Part shown: positions 1 to 10,094 of the stretch, piece after piece
Layout of the letters: every line of letters begins with the position of its first letter
Position numbering within the stretch: the first letter of the stretch is position 1
Assembly (NCBI RefSeq): GCF_943734655.1
Contig: NC_071353.1
Location: forward strand, 149,898,043-149,962,042
Direction of reading: 5' to 3'
Length of the DNA stretch: 64,000 bases
Source: Sabethes cyaneus
Lineage: Eukaryota > Arthropoda > Insecta > Diptera > Culicidae
Notes under the pieces: generated by a model
Told to the model about the DNA's origin: nothing
Database searches by the model: none
The model's input: only the letters and a program-made list of their open reading frames with translations
Translations under genes and position numbers: made by a program

Positions 1-142
1 ATTTCGGGTTCGGGTCGGGCTCGGGTTTGACAGAAAATAAAAATTCGGGTTCGGGTCGGGTCCGGGTTTGACAGCAAAAAAATTTTCGGGCCCGGGTCGG
101 GTTCGGGCTGGGAAAATATGAAACCCGACCATCTCTAGTGCT
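1..142. repeat. CGGGT-rich degenerate tandem repeat
   Basis: Three units of roughly 45-50 bp each contain a run of CGGGTTCGGGTCGGG-like words followed by TTTGACAG and an A-rich spacer. The last unit runs into AAACCCGACCATCTCTAG, the complement of the same word, so this may be the end of a larger element cut by the window edge. The G-run spacing could fold into G-quadruplexes. No coding potential is seen. Confidence 0.7.
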
Positions 143-317
143 GAACTCAATCGATGAACAAAAACTCATACCGAAGTTCCATGACTGCTTTTAAGGTTTT
201 TCGGTATAATAAATTATACTCAAAAGCTCTCTGAAGGATAGAGTTTATGCCACTTGCGGATTGAATTTCGCATCTAAGGTAGTGTTGAATGATTGCACGA
301 TTGAATGAATACACAAA

Positions 318-524
318 ATGACAAAATCCGTCAGAAAAGTTCTTCCAAGGCGTGTTGCTGCAAGACGTCAGCAGGAAGTCCTGATTCTTTCAACTAGATC
401 AGACGAATTTGAGTGGATGGATGTGAAGAGCGTGGATATGCGCGAAACATTAATCGACGACAGATCAAAGACTTCTGAAGCGGATCCGATCGCCGCAATT
501 GGAGATCATCTTCAAAATCCGTGA
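318..524 (+). CDS. Short unrecognised open frame, probably not a gene
   Basis: A 68-codon ATG-initiated frame, hydrophilic, with a basic N-terminus (KVLPRR, ARRQQ) and an acidic second half. No domain is recognised, no splice signals or promoter are evident, and it lies in a repeat-rich stretch. It is recorded because its composition is not low-complexity like most short frames here. It could be a remnant of a mobile-element gag or chance. Confidence 0.15.
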   Translation: MTKSVRKVLPRRVAARRQQEVLILSTRSDEFEWMDVKSVDMRETLIDDRSKTSEADPIAAIGDHLQNP

Positions 525-627
525 ATCGATGACTTATAAACTCAAAAATTTTCCTTTTTTTATTTGCAGAAATTCATTTGATAGCTCTAAATAAAAAGGT
601 TGGAATGAATATTTAATTTTTTTTGTA

Positions 628-775
628 GTGAAGTATGAGGGGGGGGGGGGGGTTGCCGTGACGTGACGTACTTTCTCAGGAGGGGGTCACGAATGTGTGA
701 CGAAATGTGACAAGGGGGGGAGGGGGGGTTGATTTTGGTCAAAATTTGCGTGACGTACTAAATGGATGTCGCCTA
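628..775. repeat. Poly-G / GTGACGTA repeat fragment
   Basis: Two G runs (near 640-653 and 714-728) alternate with GTGACGTACT-containing words; GTGACGTACT occurs near 662-672 and again near 750-759. The arrangement resembles the end region of a short interspersed DNA element. No second terminus could be placed, so the boundaries are approximate. Confidence 0.4.
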
Positions 776-1025
776 ATATAGCTCTGATCATTCGCGTCAG
801 TTTATCCTGAAAATCGTGTTCCTACATTATCTGCCATAGCTGGTCTCGCTCGACTGCATCGTATGTTGCTTTGAAATCAATAAAGATGTGATACGTGAGC
901 GTGAATATTTGGTCTATAGTGGCCCGTCTGCTGATGATTCCCTATGATATGTGCATTCGGCGACAGCCAGCGTAACAGGATCTGGGAGAGTACCTTGTAG
1001 GTGGAGTTTACCAGCGTTATGCCTG
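775..1025 (-). pseudogene. RTE-like non-LTR reverse transcriptase fragment
   Basis: The reverse strand encodes, in shifting frames, pieces typical of the N-terminal fingers/palm of RTE-clade reverse transcriptases: a 'TYKVLSQIL' block, a 'HLY-DF-A-YDAVER' block corresponding to the motif with the first catalytic aspartate region, and a 'LWQIM-EH-F-KLTRMI' block. Stops and frameshifts interrupt every segment, so it is dead. The better-preserved RTE fragment at 41895 carries equivalent motifs. Family assignment is by motif memory; the clade could be a close relative of RTE. Confidence 0.6.
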
Positions 1026-1061
1026 CCAAATGCAGAACTTTTTGGCGATCTTGTCCAAAAG

Positions 1062-1400
1062 GCTTTTACTTACTTCCTACTTACTTTGCAACGTAAAATT
1101 TTTGCCCCGGCAACTGTTATGCGTCATCCGTCCATCACGACGCACCTCAGTTTCGTCAGTCAGCTTTCCGGCGTAGGGCCTGGTCACCGTCTTTTGTTTG
1201 TCGTTCCGGTTCGGCGCCTTTCGAACCTTCGAGATATTGAGGCCGGCACGTTTAATCGTTTTTCGGACAAACCAGATGGAAATTTCCGGCTTCTTCGCCG
1301 CATCGCAAATCTAAGATTTCGGCCGACGCTGGAATCAGATTCAGCAACTTCCTGGCCTTCTCCAGGCCAGCTGTATTTGGTTTTCTGCCGCAGCACTATG
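1062..1400 (-). pseudogene. mariner-superfamily (ITmD37E-like) transposase fragment
   Basis: The reverse strand reads GRKPNTAGLEKARKLL, then after a frame change AKKPEISIWFVRKTIKRAGL followed by KAPNRNDKQKTV and LTDETEVRRDGR. This order (GRK linker, helix-turn-helix with VRKTIKRAGL, the APNRNDKQ block, then the DDET-like segment holding the first catalytic Asp) is that of mosquito ITmD37E/DD37E-type transposases. Here the expected DDET reads TDET, so the first catalytic Asp appears substituted. Frameshifts and truncation show it is inactive. A second transposase of the same superfamily is at 22535. Confidence 0.6.
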
Positions 1401-1414
1401 GGCAAAAACGAGCG

Positions 1415-2028
1415 AAAAAACAGACGCAATTAAGATACGGCCTAAAGGCTGATAAAATATAGGTGATCTTATGTAAAATTTTCCGGAGAATCTCGTGGGG
1501 CCACCCCCTTTCCTGTACGCCATCGGGAATTGCCCCATTTTGCTCATTTTCCGCAATTTTCAACATTTTTATACACTTATTAAACTATACCAAGAAAAGT
1601 TTTGAGAAAACGAAACCTTAAAACCTTATGATATTGTGTAAAGACGTCCGCAGAATCGAATGGGGTTTATTCCATTTAGTTAAGAGCACAATAATCCTTT
1701 TGGTTAAACTCGCGTTACCGAGTCGACCATACCAAACGGGAACTCAACCAACAAAATTAATGTGCTCTAAACTAAATGGGGTACACCCTATTCCATTCTT
1801 CGGACTTTTTTTAAATTATCAGGTTTTTAAGTTTTATTAAGTCCAGCTTGGTATAATCCAATAAGTGTGAAAAAATGTCAAAAATAGGGGAAAATGAGCA
1901 AAATTGGGCATTTCCCGATGGCAAACAGGAAATGGGTTGGCACCACGACGTTCTCCGGAAAATTTTACATAAGATCACCTATATTTTATCAGCCTTCAGG
2001 CCGTATCTTAGTTGCGTCTGTTTTTTTG
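1415..2028. mobile_element. Foldback/MITE-like near-palindromic element
   Basis: The segment around 1417-1592 is repeated as its reverse complement at about 1850-2026: both arms carry the ACAGACGCAA word, then GATACGGCCT, AAAATATAGGTGATCTTATG and TTTTCCGGAGAA. The inner part is also palindromic (about 1644-1700 against 1757-1804, sharing AGAGCACA and AAATGGGGT words), leaving only a short unpaired centre near 1702-1756. The whole about 610-bp unit could fold into one hairpin. No protein is encoded and no clear target duplication was found. Class is unknown; the structure resembles foldback or long-TIR MITEs. Confidence 0.75.
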
Positions 2029-2099
2029 TGGAGTCGGATAGATTGGTTAATTTGTCGAACCTCAATCTTTAATAGCTTAAAGTGTCCTGATTTTTAATT

Positions 2100-2690
2100 A
2101 TACGAATATGGTCACCCTAGCCTTGGGTAACCTTCACCTTACTTCTTTAGAGCCCTATTGTAGGCCGGACACATCGGTCAGTCTGTGTCATGCTTATCGC
2201 CCGCTTCTGCTGTACAGAGTAGGCATCTGGGTGGTTTGGGGTATCCAAATGCACATTGGACGTCGAGTTAATGAACGAGTACAACTTTTTACCTCTTCCA
2301 TTACCGTTTGAAGCACGTTTGCGCTACTTCGCGACTCTTGGTCTTCATGATCCGTGTGATAATGTTCAGTCTAGGTACCACCGTCTGGGATTGTCTGACT
2401 ACCAAGCAATTGTCAAGCTTCTGTGAGATTGGAGGAATTGTTAAGAAACTAACCCATCGACTTGGTCTTTGCGACTTTGACTATTGTGGTAACCTAAATT
2501 ACCACCAGGAAGCATCGCCCAAGTCTTACTCGTTTAACCAACTGCAGACGGCCGACTGTGCTCGACTCAGTGATGCCATATTTATGGATTTATTCGTAGT
2601 TCTACGGGTTTAGGAATTTTCTTCGGACCTATAAATCAAGTGCTCGTATCAACGGGTATTCATAAACTGCAAAGAAATCGCCTTATTGTT
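2100..2690. other. Unassigned stretch with a short protein-like frame
   Basis: No complete gene is visible. Around 2294-2425 (+) one frame reads a non-repetitive, protein-like stretch (LPLPFEARLRYFATLGLHD and onward) that ends in a stop and is not preceded by a start or splice acceptor that I can defend. It is possibly a decayed coding remnant of unknown origin. Confidence 0.25.
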
Positions 2691-2694
2691 GTTG

Positions 2695-3820
2695 AACATT
2701 TAAGCATTCAGGAAACACAACAATAAAGCGAAAAAATATAAAATACGAAGGAAAGACAACGAAAGACGCCATAAAGACGACGAAAATGATGAAAAGTGAT
2801 GAAAAGATGGCGAAACTATGATGAAAAGTTGACAAAAAGACAACGAACCACCACAATAATACTACGGAAACATTTCACGTTCTTTTATCATGTGACACCA
2901 AGACGCCAAAACAGAGACAAAAACAACAAAAACATGACAAAAGACATGAAAAATGACGAAAAATTGACAAAAAAGTGATGAAATGACAAGTAAAACACGG
3001 CGAAACGACAACTAAAGACGATGAAAAGATAACAAAAACGAAGAAAAGACAACGGCGAAAAGGGTGACAACAACGGTCCAAGAGCCAAGAACAAAAGTAC
3101 AACAGAGCGATGACAAAAAGACGACGAACACGAAGAAAAAGACTCCAAAAAGATGACAACAAGACGACGAAAAGGTGTCGAAAAAACAATACGATAACAA
3201 AAAGAAGCCAAAACAGCGACAAAAAAAAACACGACTGAATACTACAAGGCAATAAAAATACACCACAAGACGTTTAAAAGTATCAAAATAAAAAAGACGA
3301 TGAATCCGATGAAAAAGCTATAAAAATGCCAAAAGCAGTCTTCAAAAGTCGTCGAAAAATGGTGAAATGGTGATAAAAAGCTTACATATACGAATAAAAG
3401 AAAATAAAGAGAGGAGAAAAATGTGAAAAGGTATCGAAAAGACAACAAAAAGAAACAAAATGACTATAATAATAGATGTAAAAAAGTCGATGATGAGACA
3501 ATACAAAGACGATACAACAGGGACAAAAAGCAACATAACGATAAACAAATAAAAACCTTTAAAAAGGTGACAAAACACGCAAAAAAGACGAAGAAAAGAT
3601 GACGGAAAGGCAGTAAAAAGGCAGTTTTTGTTGTCTTGACAGCCAACAGGATAACGATAAAATTGCTGAAATAGACAAAAAGACAACACACAAAAAAATG
3701 GCGAAAGGACGATAAAAGACAACGAAAAGGTGACAATAAAAAACGAAGAAAAGACGAAAAAAGATGCCTAAAAATATCAAAAAAAAAAACGGACAAAAAC
3801 GCCAAACCCGAGCAGGAGCG
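2695..3820. repeat. Long degenerate GACGAAAAGA-type purine tract
   Basis: Over 1.1 kb of almost T-free top strand is built from variants of GACGAAAAGATGACAAAAA. The many phenylalanine/serine-rich reverse-strand open frames here are by-products of this composition. An island TTTTTGTTGTCTTGA at 3625-3639 breaks the tract and recurs in the related tract at 42800-42814, suggesting dispersed decayed copies of one family rather than independent microsatellites. Confidence 0.8.
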
Positions 3821-3829
3821 AAGAGCTAA

Positions 3830-4320
3830 ATAATATCAAAATGTGTTATTGGAAATTGAACAACTCATATCAAAATTTGGTCTTGTTTTGGTTGACATAG
3901 TTGGTAAAATAACAAAAAATAAGGTCAAAATTTTACTCCTTTAAGACCAAAAGAATAACTACTTGTGTTATCTGAATAACAAAGCAATATCATGACTGTA
4001 TTCAGAGTTTAGAATAACATATATGTATTAGTATCATGAAGGTATTGAATAACAAATGCAGTAGTATATGAGATATTAAAAAATCATTTTATAAAATATT
4101 TATAATCTAGAATCTGTTTAATCAATAAAAAAATTAGACATATTGAATGTTATTCTAAGGCCAAAATAAGATATGATAACAAAATTAGTTATTAAACTCA
4201 ACTTACAATCACTGTTTTAAATATCTACTAAATAACAAAATGTGTTATCAATGTATCTCCATATCTATTCAATAACAAAACATACCATTATAACACAGTT
4301 TGATATTGTTTTTATATTAC
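3830..4320. repeat. AT-rich segment with repeated ATAACAAAATGTGTTAT words
   Basis: ATAACAAA and its complement TTTGTTAT/TGTGTTAT occur repeatedly (for example near 3842, 3910, 3978, 4050, 4230, 4272). A similar set of words is found at 57640-57960. The pattern resembles an AT-rich non-autonomous DNA element, but termini and target duplication could not be fixed. No gene is present. Confidence 0.45.
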
Positions 4321-4324
4321 TTTG

Positions 4325-5110
4325 CTCTTCACTCCTTTCATAAACGAAGCTTGAATAAACTACGGATGAACCGACGACGGAAATAACTGCAGAAAGCCGA
4401 CAGCATGACGACGAAAAGAAGCCAAAAACGGCGACAAAAATGGCAAAAATCGACAAAAAAATAACAACAAAAACAGAAAACACGGCAAAAAATGGTTTCG
4501 AGAGGAGGGCAAAAGAAGATAAAGAACGACGAAACGGTAGTGGAGAACATTTTGTTGGTTTGGTGTTTTTTATACACCTAAAGGGCATTGCGACAGTCTT
4601 AATGATCGCCTTTTGTGGCAGTTTCGGTTGTCTTCGAAACCGGGCAAAAAGCTGCCAAAAAGGTAATGAAAAGACAACAAAAATCAATGGAAAGATGACA
4701 AAAAAAAAACAAAAAAATCGACAAAATGACGATGCCAAAATGAAGGTGTCAAAACAGCAACAAAAACAAAACAATAAATCAAAAAGACAAAAAGGGACAA
4801 AAAATGGAAAAACGGAGTCACGAAGTGACGAACAGATGTTGGAAAATGTCCATGAAAAGGCGACAAAAAAGACGTAGGAACGCCTCGAAAAAACATAAAA
4901 AAATAGTGAAAAGACAACATAACGAAGAGACAGCAAATAGACGACAAAAAGATGGCGAAAAGACAACGAAAAAGTGCTGACATTCAGGCGAAAGTGAAAA
5001 TAATGAAAATAAGACGATAGACGACCAAAATACGCTGGACACCGAAAACCACTAGAATAATGATGAAAATCTCAAAAACGATGAAAAGACTATAAATAGA
5101 TGTAAAAAAG
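4325..5110. repeat. Second GACGAAAAG-type purine tract
   Basis: Same composition as 2695-3820. It is interrupted at about 4555-4640 by a non-repetitive island containing GCGACAGTCTTAATGATC, which also occurs as the complement in the non-LTR tail at 61290-61400. The 145-codon plus frame (Lys-rich) and 233-codon minus frame (Phe/Ser-rich) across this tract are compositional artefacts. Confidence 0.75.
4550..4642 (-). mobile_element. Non-LTR retrotransposon 3'-tail fragment
   Basis: The reverse complement of this island shares the ordered words TGCCACAAAAG, GATCATTAAGACTGTCGC and ATGCCCTT with 61315-61375, where they follow a cysteine-rich non-LTR C-terminal frame. It is therefore likely a short truncated copy of the same element's 3' end, as expected from incomplete target-primed reverse transcription. 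No coding remains. Confidence 0.45.
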
Positions 5111-5111
5111 C

Positions 5112-5700
5112 CAGTCAGAAATGGCGTGGGTTCGAATTCCCACCGCTGTCACCATAAATGAAGGGGCCTTACGGGCCCCCTCGATCCTGAAACACCTAAA
5201 ACATTAATTATCGCGCCGCATTTGAGTGCCATAGCCCTTCACTTTCACTCAGGTGTTCATGCGGTCGCTCGAATTTGCGATGAAAGAGAACTCTGATAAA
5301 TAATTTGAGTCACGTGAGAAGTCTCTTGGCTTAACCCTCATGCTGCGTAATGTAACTCTTCGATGCCCAACAGGCTAGCGACTTGGTTGCGATTGCGCAA
5401 CAGCATGTCAATATTTCGTCAGCCACAAAGGTGCGCTAAAGCAGCACTTTGATGGCTTATGTTTGATTTCTGTTTCCAAAACGCGAAAAGCTTGCGTTTC
5501 TTGGAAATGTTGTTCAAAACAAATTAAGTCAATTAAGCCGGGTGTTGACCATCCTATTTTGGGTTCAACAGCACTTGCTGGCGTGATATGAAAATGTAAT
5601 GGAATGTGATTGAATATGGCCTGATTTGATCCAGGATTTCGTCCTTCGGATCCAGGCAGGATTAGTATAAGGGAGAGTAGCGGGCAGGGTCGCTACACGA
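5112..5700. other. Island of balanced composition with tRNA-like arm
   Basis: A 590-bp segment of mixed composition is embedded between purine tracts. Near its left edge, 5122-5152 reads GTGGGTTCGAATTCCCAC followed by CGCTGTCACCA, which looks like a T-arm with pol III B box and an acceptor strand. No matching D-arm, anticodon arm or 5' acceptor strand precedes it, so it is not a tRNA gene. It is followed by a GGGGCC-TTAC-GGGCCCC hairpin at about 5163-5180. The rest holds no gene I can support. Confidence 0.4.
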
Positions 5701-6030
5701 TGAAGTGACGATTAAACGACAGAAAAAAAGCGACAAGAAATACCGAAACAGACTACAATTGATAACAAAACAGCGCAATTACGAGTAACCAAAAACGCAA
5801 TAAAAGGTAATAAATAAAAAATAACAACAAATCGCTGGAAATAGACAAAAAAAAACAATGTAAAGTTGCCAACAAGGTAAATGTTAAAAAGAACGAACCA
5901 TCGAACCACAGAACCGAAAAACCACACGAAGGAAAATAAAAGATGAAAGACGGAAAACGCAGCTGAAAGGAGAATGATGAGAGAACAATAACGACAGTTG
6001 AGTTAATGTTTAAGACAAATGTGATAAAGA
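5700..6030. repeat. Third GACAAAAAG-type purine tract
   Basis: Same A/G-rich, T-poor composition as the tracts at 2695 and 4325, more diverged. The reverse-strand Phe/Val-rich frames here (96 and 71 codons) are not credible genes. Confidence 0.65.
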
Positions 6031-6431
6031 ATGGATTACACATTTGGACGGATTTCGCTTCTTTATTGAATTTGAAAGTATAACCCTTTCTTCGGTGATA
6101 AAGCTAGGGATTTTTCCTCAGCAAAGCCTGGCGACACTGCCAGTGGATAGTCAAGGCAATGAACGCGGTCGAAATCTAGACGATATCGATGAATGGCGGC
6201 CGACACGATGGCGCACCGAGCTGTTCACACCGTTCGCCGCGATGGTAGCACAATGTATCGCTACTGAGAGATGACCGAAACCAATCGTGGTTTGAATTAG
6301 GGATAATTCAACTCACGAGCGAATTACGCGAGAAATTCAACATACACATATTTCGGGTTTTCACCTAATTTTTGTTTTATTTTATAAACAATCTGAGCTG
6401 TATTCTCATTCTGGACATTTTCTTCTTTCAG
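6031..6431. other. Sequence upstream of PGAP2 exon, probably intronic
   Basis: A 76-codon frame at 6044-6274 has no recognisable domain. The last 150 bases are T-rich and end in TTCTTCTTTCAG at 6420-6431, a good polypyrimidine tract and splice acceptor directly before the PGAP2 exon. No upstream PGAP2 exon was found in the window, so 1-6431 may be partly one large intron. Confidence 0.5.
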
Positions 6432-7065
6432 AGTATAAAGAAAGCAAGCCGCTTGTTGAATGTAGTTTACTGGTTAAATCTAACGGAAATCAGTGCCCTG
6501 TGCTGCGTCACCTATATTTCAAATAAGGAAAATTATCGTAAGTCGTTCGAAATTTGACATTGTTAAATTACTTTTGATCAATCTTTGTTCTCCCTTTCCC
6601 CTGCTTACGCTGCACAGCGCTGCACGAACGGTTCTTCATCATCTTCATGACCTCGTCGCTGTGCTACATGCTGGCCACGCTGAAGCTGCTGAAAGTGCTC
6701 CAACCGAACGGACCGCAAACCGTCCAGGAGGAATCATCGCTGCGCTACAAGAAGGCCTTCTTTGCCCTCTCGATCGCCTCGACCATCGGGTTGATTTTGT
6801 TTTTCCTAAAGCACCGCTTCCTCTGCCACGATTTGGGTAAGTTGCGTTGCTCTTGGCAACGCCGGAAACAATTTGTGATTTGTTTTTTTTTGTAATACTT
6901 GTAGCCTTCAGCTGGTTCGCCTTGTGCGAGTACATCGTGGCATCGGCCAACATGGGCTTTCACTGTACCACGATGTTGGACTTCCCGACGGAGGATTTCT
7001 TGATTGCCAAAAATGCGAATCGCTACCGAAAGCAGCAGGCTTCGATCAGTTGGAAACTGGACTGA
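6432..7065 (+). CDS. PGAP2: PGAP2-like, last three coding exons (partial)
   Basis: Post-GPI attachment to proteins factor 2 is a Golgi/ER membrane protein of the Frag1/DRAM/Sfk1 family that acts in lipid remodelling of GPI anchors. Exons are 6432-6537, 6618-6836 and 6905-7065, with GT donors at 6538 and 6837 and AG acceptors at 6430-6431, 6616-6617 and 6903-6904; both introns are phase 1. The joined frame reads continuously through NVVYWLNLTEISALCCVTYI, SNKENYPLHERFFIIF, SSLCYMLATLKLL, SIASTIGLILFFLKHRF and FALCEYIVASANMGFH to a stop at 7063-7065. This matches the order in animal PGAP2: an N-V-E-ALLVLTYVS helix, an HENAFIVF helix, FxRH, and EYxVVxxNMxFHxT near the C-terminus. Four hydrophobic segments are visible. 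The N-terminal half lies upstream, probably outside the window. Identification rests on the aligned motifs and is strong for the family. Confidence 0.88.
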
Positions 7066-9146
7066 GCCGTTGCCGTCTTCGACGGTTCTGTTTAAAAGTT
7101 CTCCCGGCAGGACGCAAAACACAACCAAAACCAGAAAACAAACAAAAAAAAACTAGTAGAAAATATTAGTTAAGTAGGCGTAAAAACGAGGGGAACTACT
7201 GCGCTTGCGTGCGGTAGCCAAAGTCGCTAGAGGCTAAAGAGCCTCCTCCAAATTCCGAGAATAGCAGCAGGAATGGGGCTCCAACTCTTACCTTACCTAA
7301 TTAGTGCTATAGTTCGACAGCATCTAAAGAAGAAAAACAAAAAAAAAGTATTTTAAGAAACTATGAAACGTTTGAAAACCAAATATTTAAGCGCGATATT
7401 AGGGCAAAATAGTTGAACCCCTCACAGTCTAGTCACAGTATTTCGAGGGGACTCCCTGTCTGGGAAAAAATGATCGGCTCGTGCCACTGCTGCAACTGTA
7501 ACAACATAGGACTGTCCAGTAAATAGATTTGCTTCCCACTTTCTCCTCCAGAGTAAGCATTCCTCGTGACTGTTTTTAACGCCCCCGTACCGTTAGGTTA
7601 GGCCAATTACTCAACACAAGTCAGTAGATGCTGCCTTCCTGTTCGTAGTTTAGGTATTTCGATCGTGTAAATTCTTAACTTAAGTGTTCCTTCGAGGTTG
7701 CTAACCTCACACCTTCGTTGCCCGATGATGGTCGGTTTCTTCTTTCCCAGGCACTACAGCTCCCCCCTCCGAGAAAAGAATTCAACAGTATGACCGATCC
7801 AACTAAGGAAGCGGGAGGTACCTACCAGATTAGAGAAAAGTAATTTAACCTCTAAATACAATTCCTTTAGTAGCAACCAAAAAAAACGGTAGCAACGTGA
7901 AAAGTAAAGCAAGTTAAAAGATATTATCTAGTATTAATAGCAGCAAGTGTATAGTCAACAGATTTAAATCAGATAAAGTAAATCGAACAACAAAACAAAA
8001 GTCTAAATGCAGTGCATTTAGCTCGTGAAACTGCTCTAGTCTTGATTGTATTTAGACGCCGCGAAACGATCATTACACAAACACACACTCACTGACACAC
8101 GATAAACAGTACCTTAATAGAGTGCATATATTATTTAATCTTGTAAGAATTCGAAACAAACAGAAATTGATAATATTTATCGCGTAACAAATGATTATTG
8201 GTAGCCTATTTGTGTCGCAGACTCTGTTAGTTTAGCCCTGCGCTGCTGCGGGCGGTCGCCCGCCATTCCCCCCCGGCGATTTTTCCTTTCACCGAAGCTA
8301 GTCAATTTGTATGTGCGAAACTTTAGTTGAGACGATTAAAAGGTTTGGTTTTAGCATGCCCTTTCGTCCTTCCAGTCCTTCCCGATTATTCGGAGTGCCG
8401 AGTTTTGCAGCTCAATTCTCAATTTTTCCTCCTAAAACCGGACGCTAATCACTTCCTGTAGGATCCTTCCAGCGTGCACTTTCCGAACCGGGCGAAAAAA
8501 AAAACAAAAACATCAAACAGAAAAACTGAACGATTAAAACAAAAAAAAACGAATGTGGTAATTACATATCATCGGGATATCTACATACTTCAGAGTTAAG
8601 TATCTTTAAAAACAAAAAGTTCGAAACGTTTTGCTGTCTTTGTTTGTGTATGAGCGCACAAAATAAGTTGTTTCGCAAACGAATTTTAACCCCTCTAAAC
8701 CTAACCTAATTGATTCCATCTTAGTCCGAATCGGAAATCGAAAAATACAGAACAACACCCACCGTATGGCTTTTTATCGAAAAACTTTTCGTTGACGAAC
8801 TAGTTGATTCCATTCTATATTTGTTTGTAATTTATCGATTAGAGAAGTAATATTGTGAAGCGAGAAAAACAAAAACAAAAGCTAAATCAGAGAGATTATC
8901 AGAGAACAAAGTAGGCACCGTCAAAAATGAAATTCTCCGCACTATTGTTGAGCGCAAAACTAAAACAAAACAAACAAACAAAAAGAAAACCCTATAACAA
9001 AACAGCCAAAATTTTCGCAAATTATTACCCAACAAAATTGGAAATCATTCAATGCGTTAGTTCAACTCTCGATATAACATGCAAACAAAGCAAAAAAAAA
9101 ACAAAACAAACCAAAAAGAAACCCAAAAAAAATGTGCGAAAATAAA
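7066..9146 (+). other. Probable long 3' UTR of PGAP2
   Basis: About 2 kb follow the stop without coding potential. The stretch has the A-run-rich texture of insect 3' UTRs (many AAAACAAAAA runs) and few recognisable repeats. An AATAAA hexamer at 9141-9146 is a reasonable polyadenylation signal. Shorter isoforms are possible; nothing here fixes the end. Confidence 0.45.
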
Positions 9147-10090
9147 ATCGACGATTAGTCGCGATACAGCAGAACACACACACACCCACAGGCAAGAGAG
9201 TGCCATAGTAATGATATTTAAATGGAAAGAACGTTCTCCTCCCCGTCCCGCCCGCGTGGGGAACAGCAACAAACACGTGGTTTTGTCGGACGATTTTCTT
9301 CCACGCGCCATCGCTTGCTTGTTGCGCTTTTCCGCGATGTCTCTTTCTAGCACGACCACGCGAATGACGGCGCGCCGGTGCTGAGAGTGAGCTACCCGGG
9401 CTCGTTCGGCCCCAAACCCTCCTCTAGCTCTCAGCGGAGGGGAAAGTGAGTAACTTTTAGGTGGCACATGGCAGGCGTTTGATAACCGTCGCGTCGGTGG
9501 GAGGAAAAGTTCGTTGTGGGAGGGAAACTCAACACGGTGCAGATGGGTGAGTAATGACACGGCTCCTGAAAATGTTGGTATGCACTGGTCAGCGCGATTA
9601 GGTGAGTTAATTGTTTGAACGTTGCCAAGCAACATATCGATGCTATCGGTAATGTTTTGAGTGAGAAATAGAAGAAAATTTTTCTAACCTACAAGAAGAA
9701 AGGTGTATCAATTCGAGAAATAAGACAGAGGCTAAGATCGGATAATCTGGTAAGAAACTGTTATGGCTGGTGAATGAATGGCTGGATAATGTGCACCGTC
9801 AGAGCCTCGCGGTCCATGGCGGTGAAACTATGATCGAATGCGGACAGGGAAGGAGGCATTTATACGAATGCTGCGTGTTAACTATCCACCTGTAAATGAC
9901 GGATCTCAGTAGTAGCATGTCCGAACGAACCAGAGCAGATTGTCAAAAGCCCCTAAAAGGAGTATGCTTGTAATAACTGCTATCCAATGTTCATTACGTA
10001 GACTTGAATGGCTAAACCATTAAGCATTCCTCGTTTATTAGCTACTCGTAGGACTTCATATGAACTGTTCAAATACCAATCACTCTAAAA
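9147..10090. other. Intergenic stretch, no supported gene
   Basis: A short CA repeat lies at about 9174-9187. A 192-codon reverse frame crosses the UTR end and this region (9057-9635), but it starts in unrelated GC-rich sequence and ends in the complement of A-runs; no domain is recognised and I regard it as chance. No other signal was seen. Confidence 0.4.
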
Positions 10091-10094
10091 CTTC

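Noticed and set aside
4265..4966. 233-codon Phe/Ser-rich reverse frame
   Set aside because: Complement of a GACGAAAAG tract; no domain, and similar frames appear wherever the tract occurs.
5122..5152. tRNA gene
   Set aside because: Only the T-arm and acceptor-like 3' strand are present; no D-arm, anticodon arm or pairing 5' strand upstream.
9057..9635. 192-codon reverse frame near the PGAP2 3' UTR end
   Set aside because: No domain; C-terminal part is translated complement of A-rich UTR. No splice or promoter evidence.
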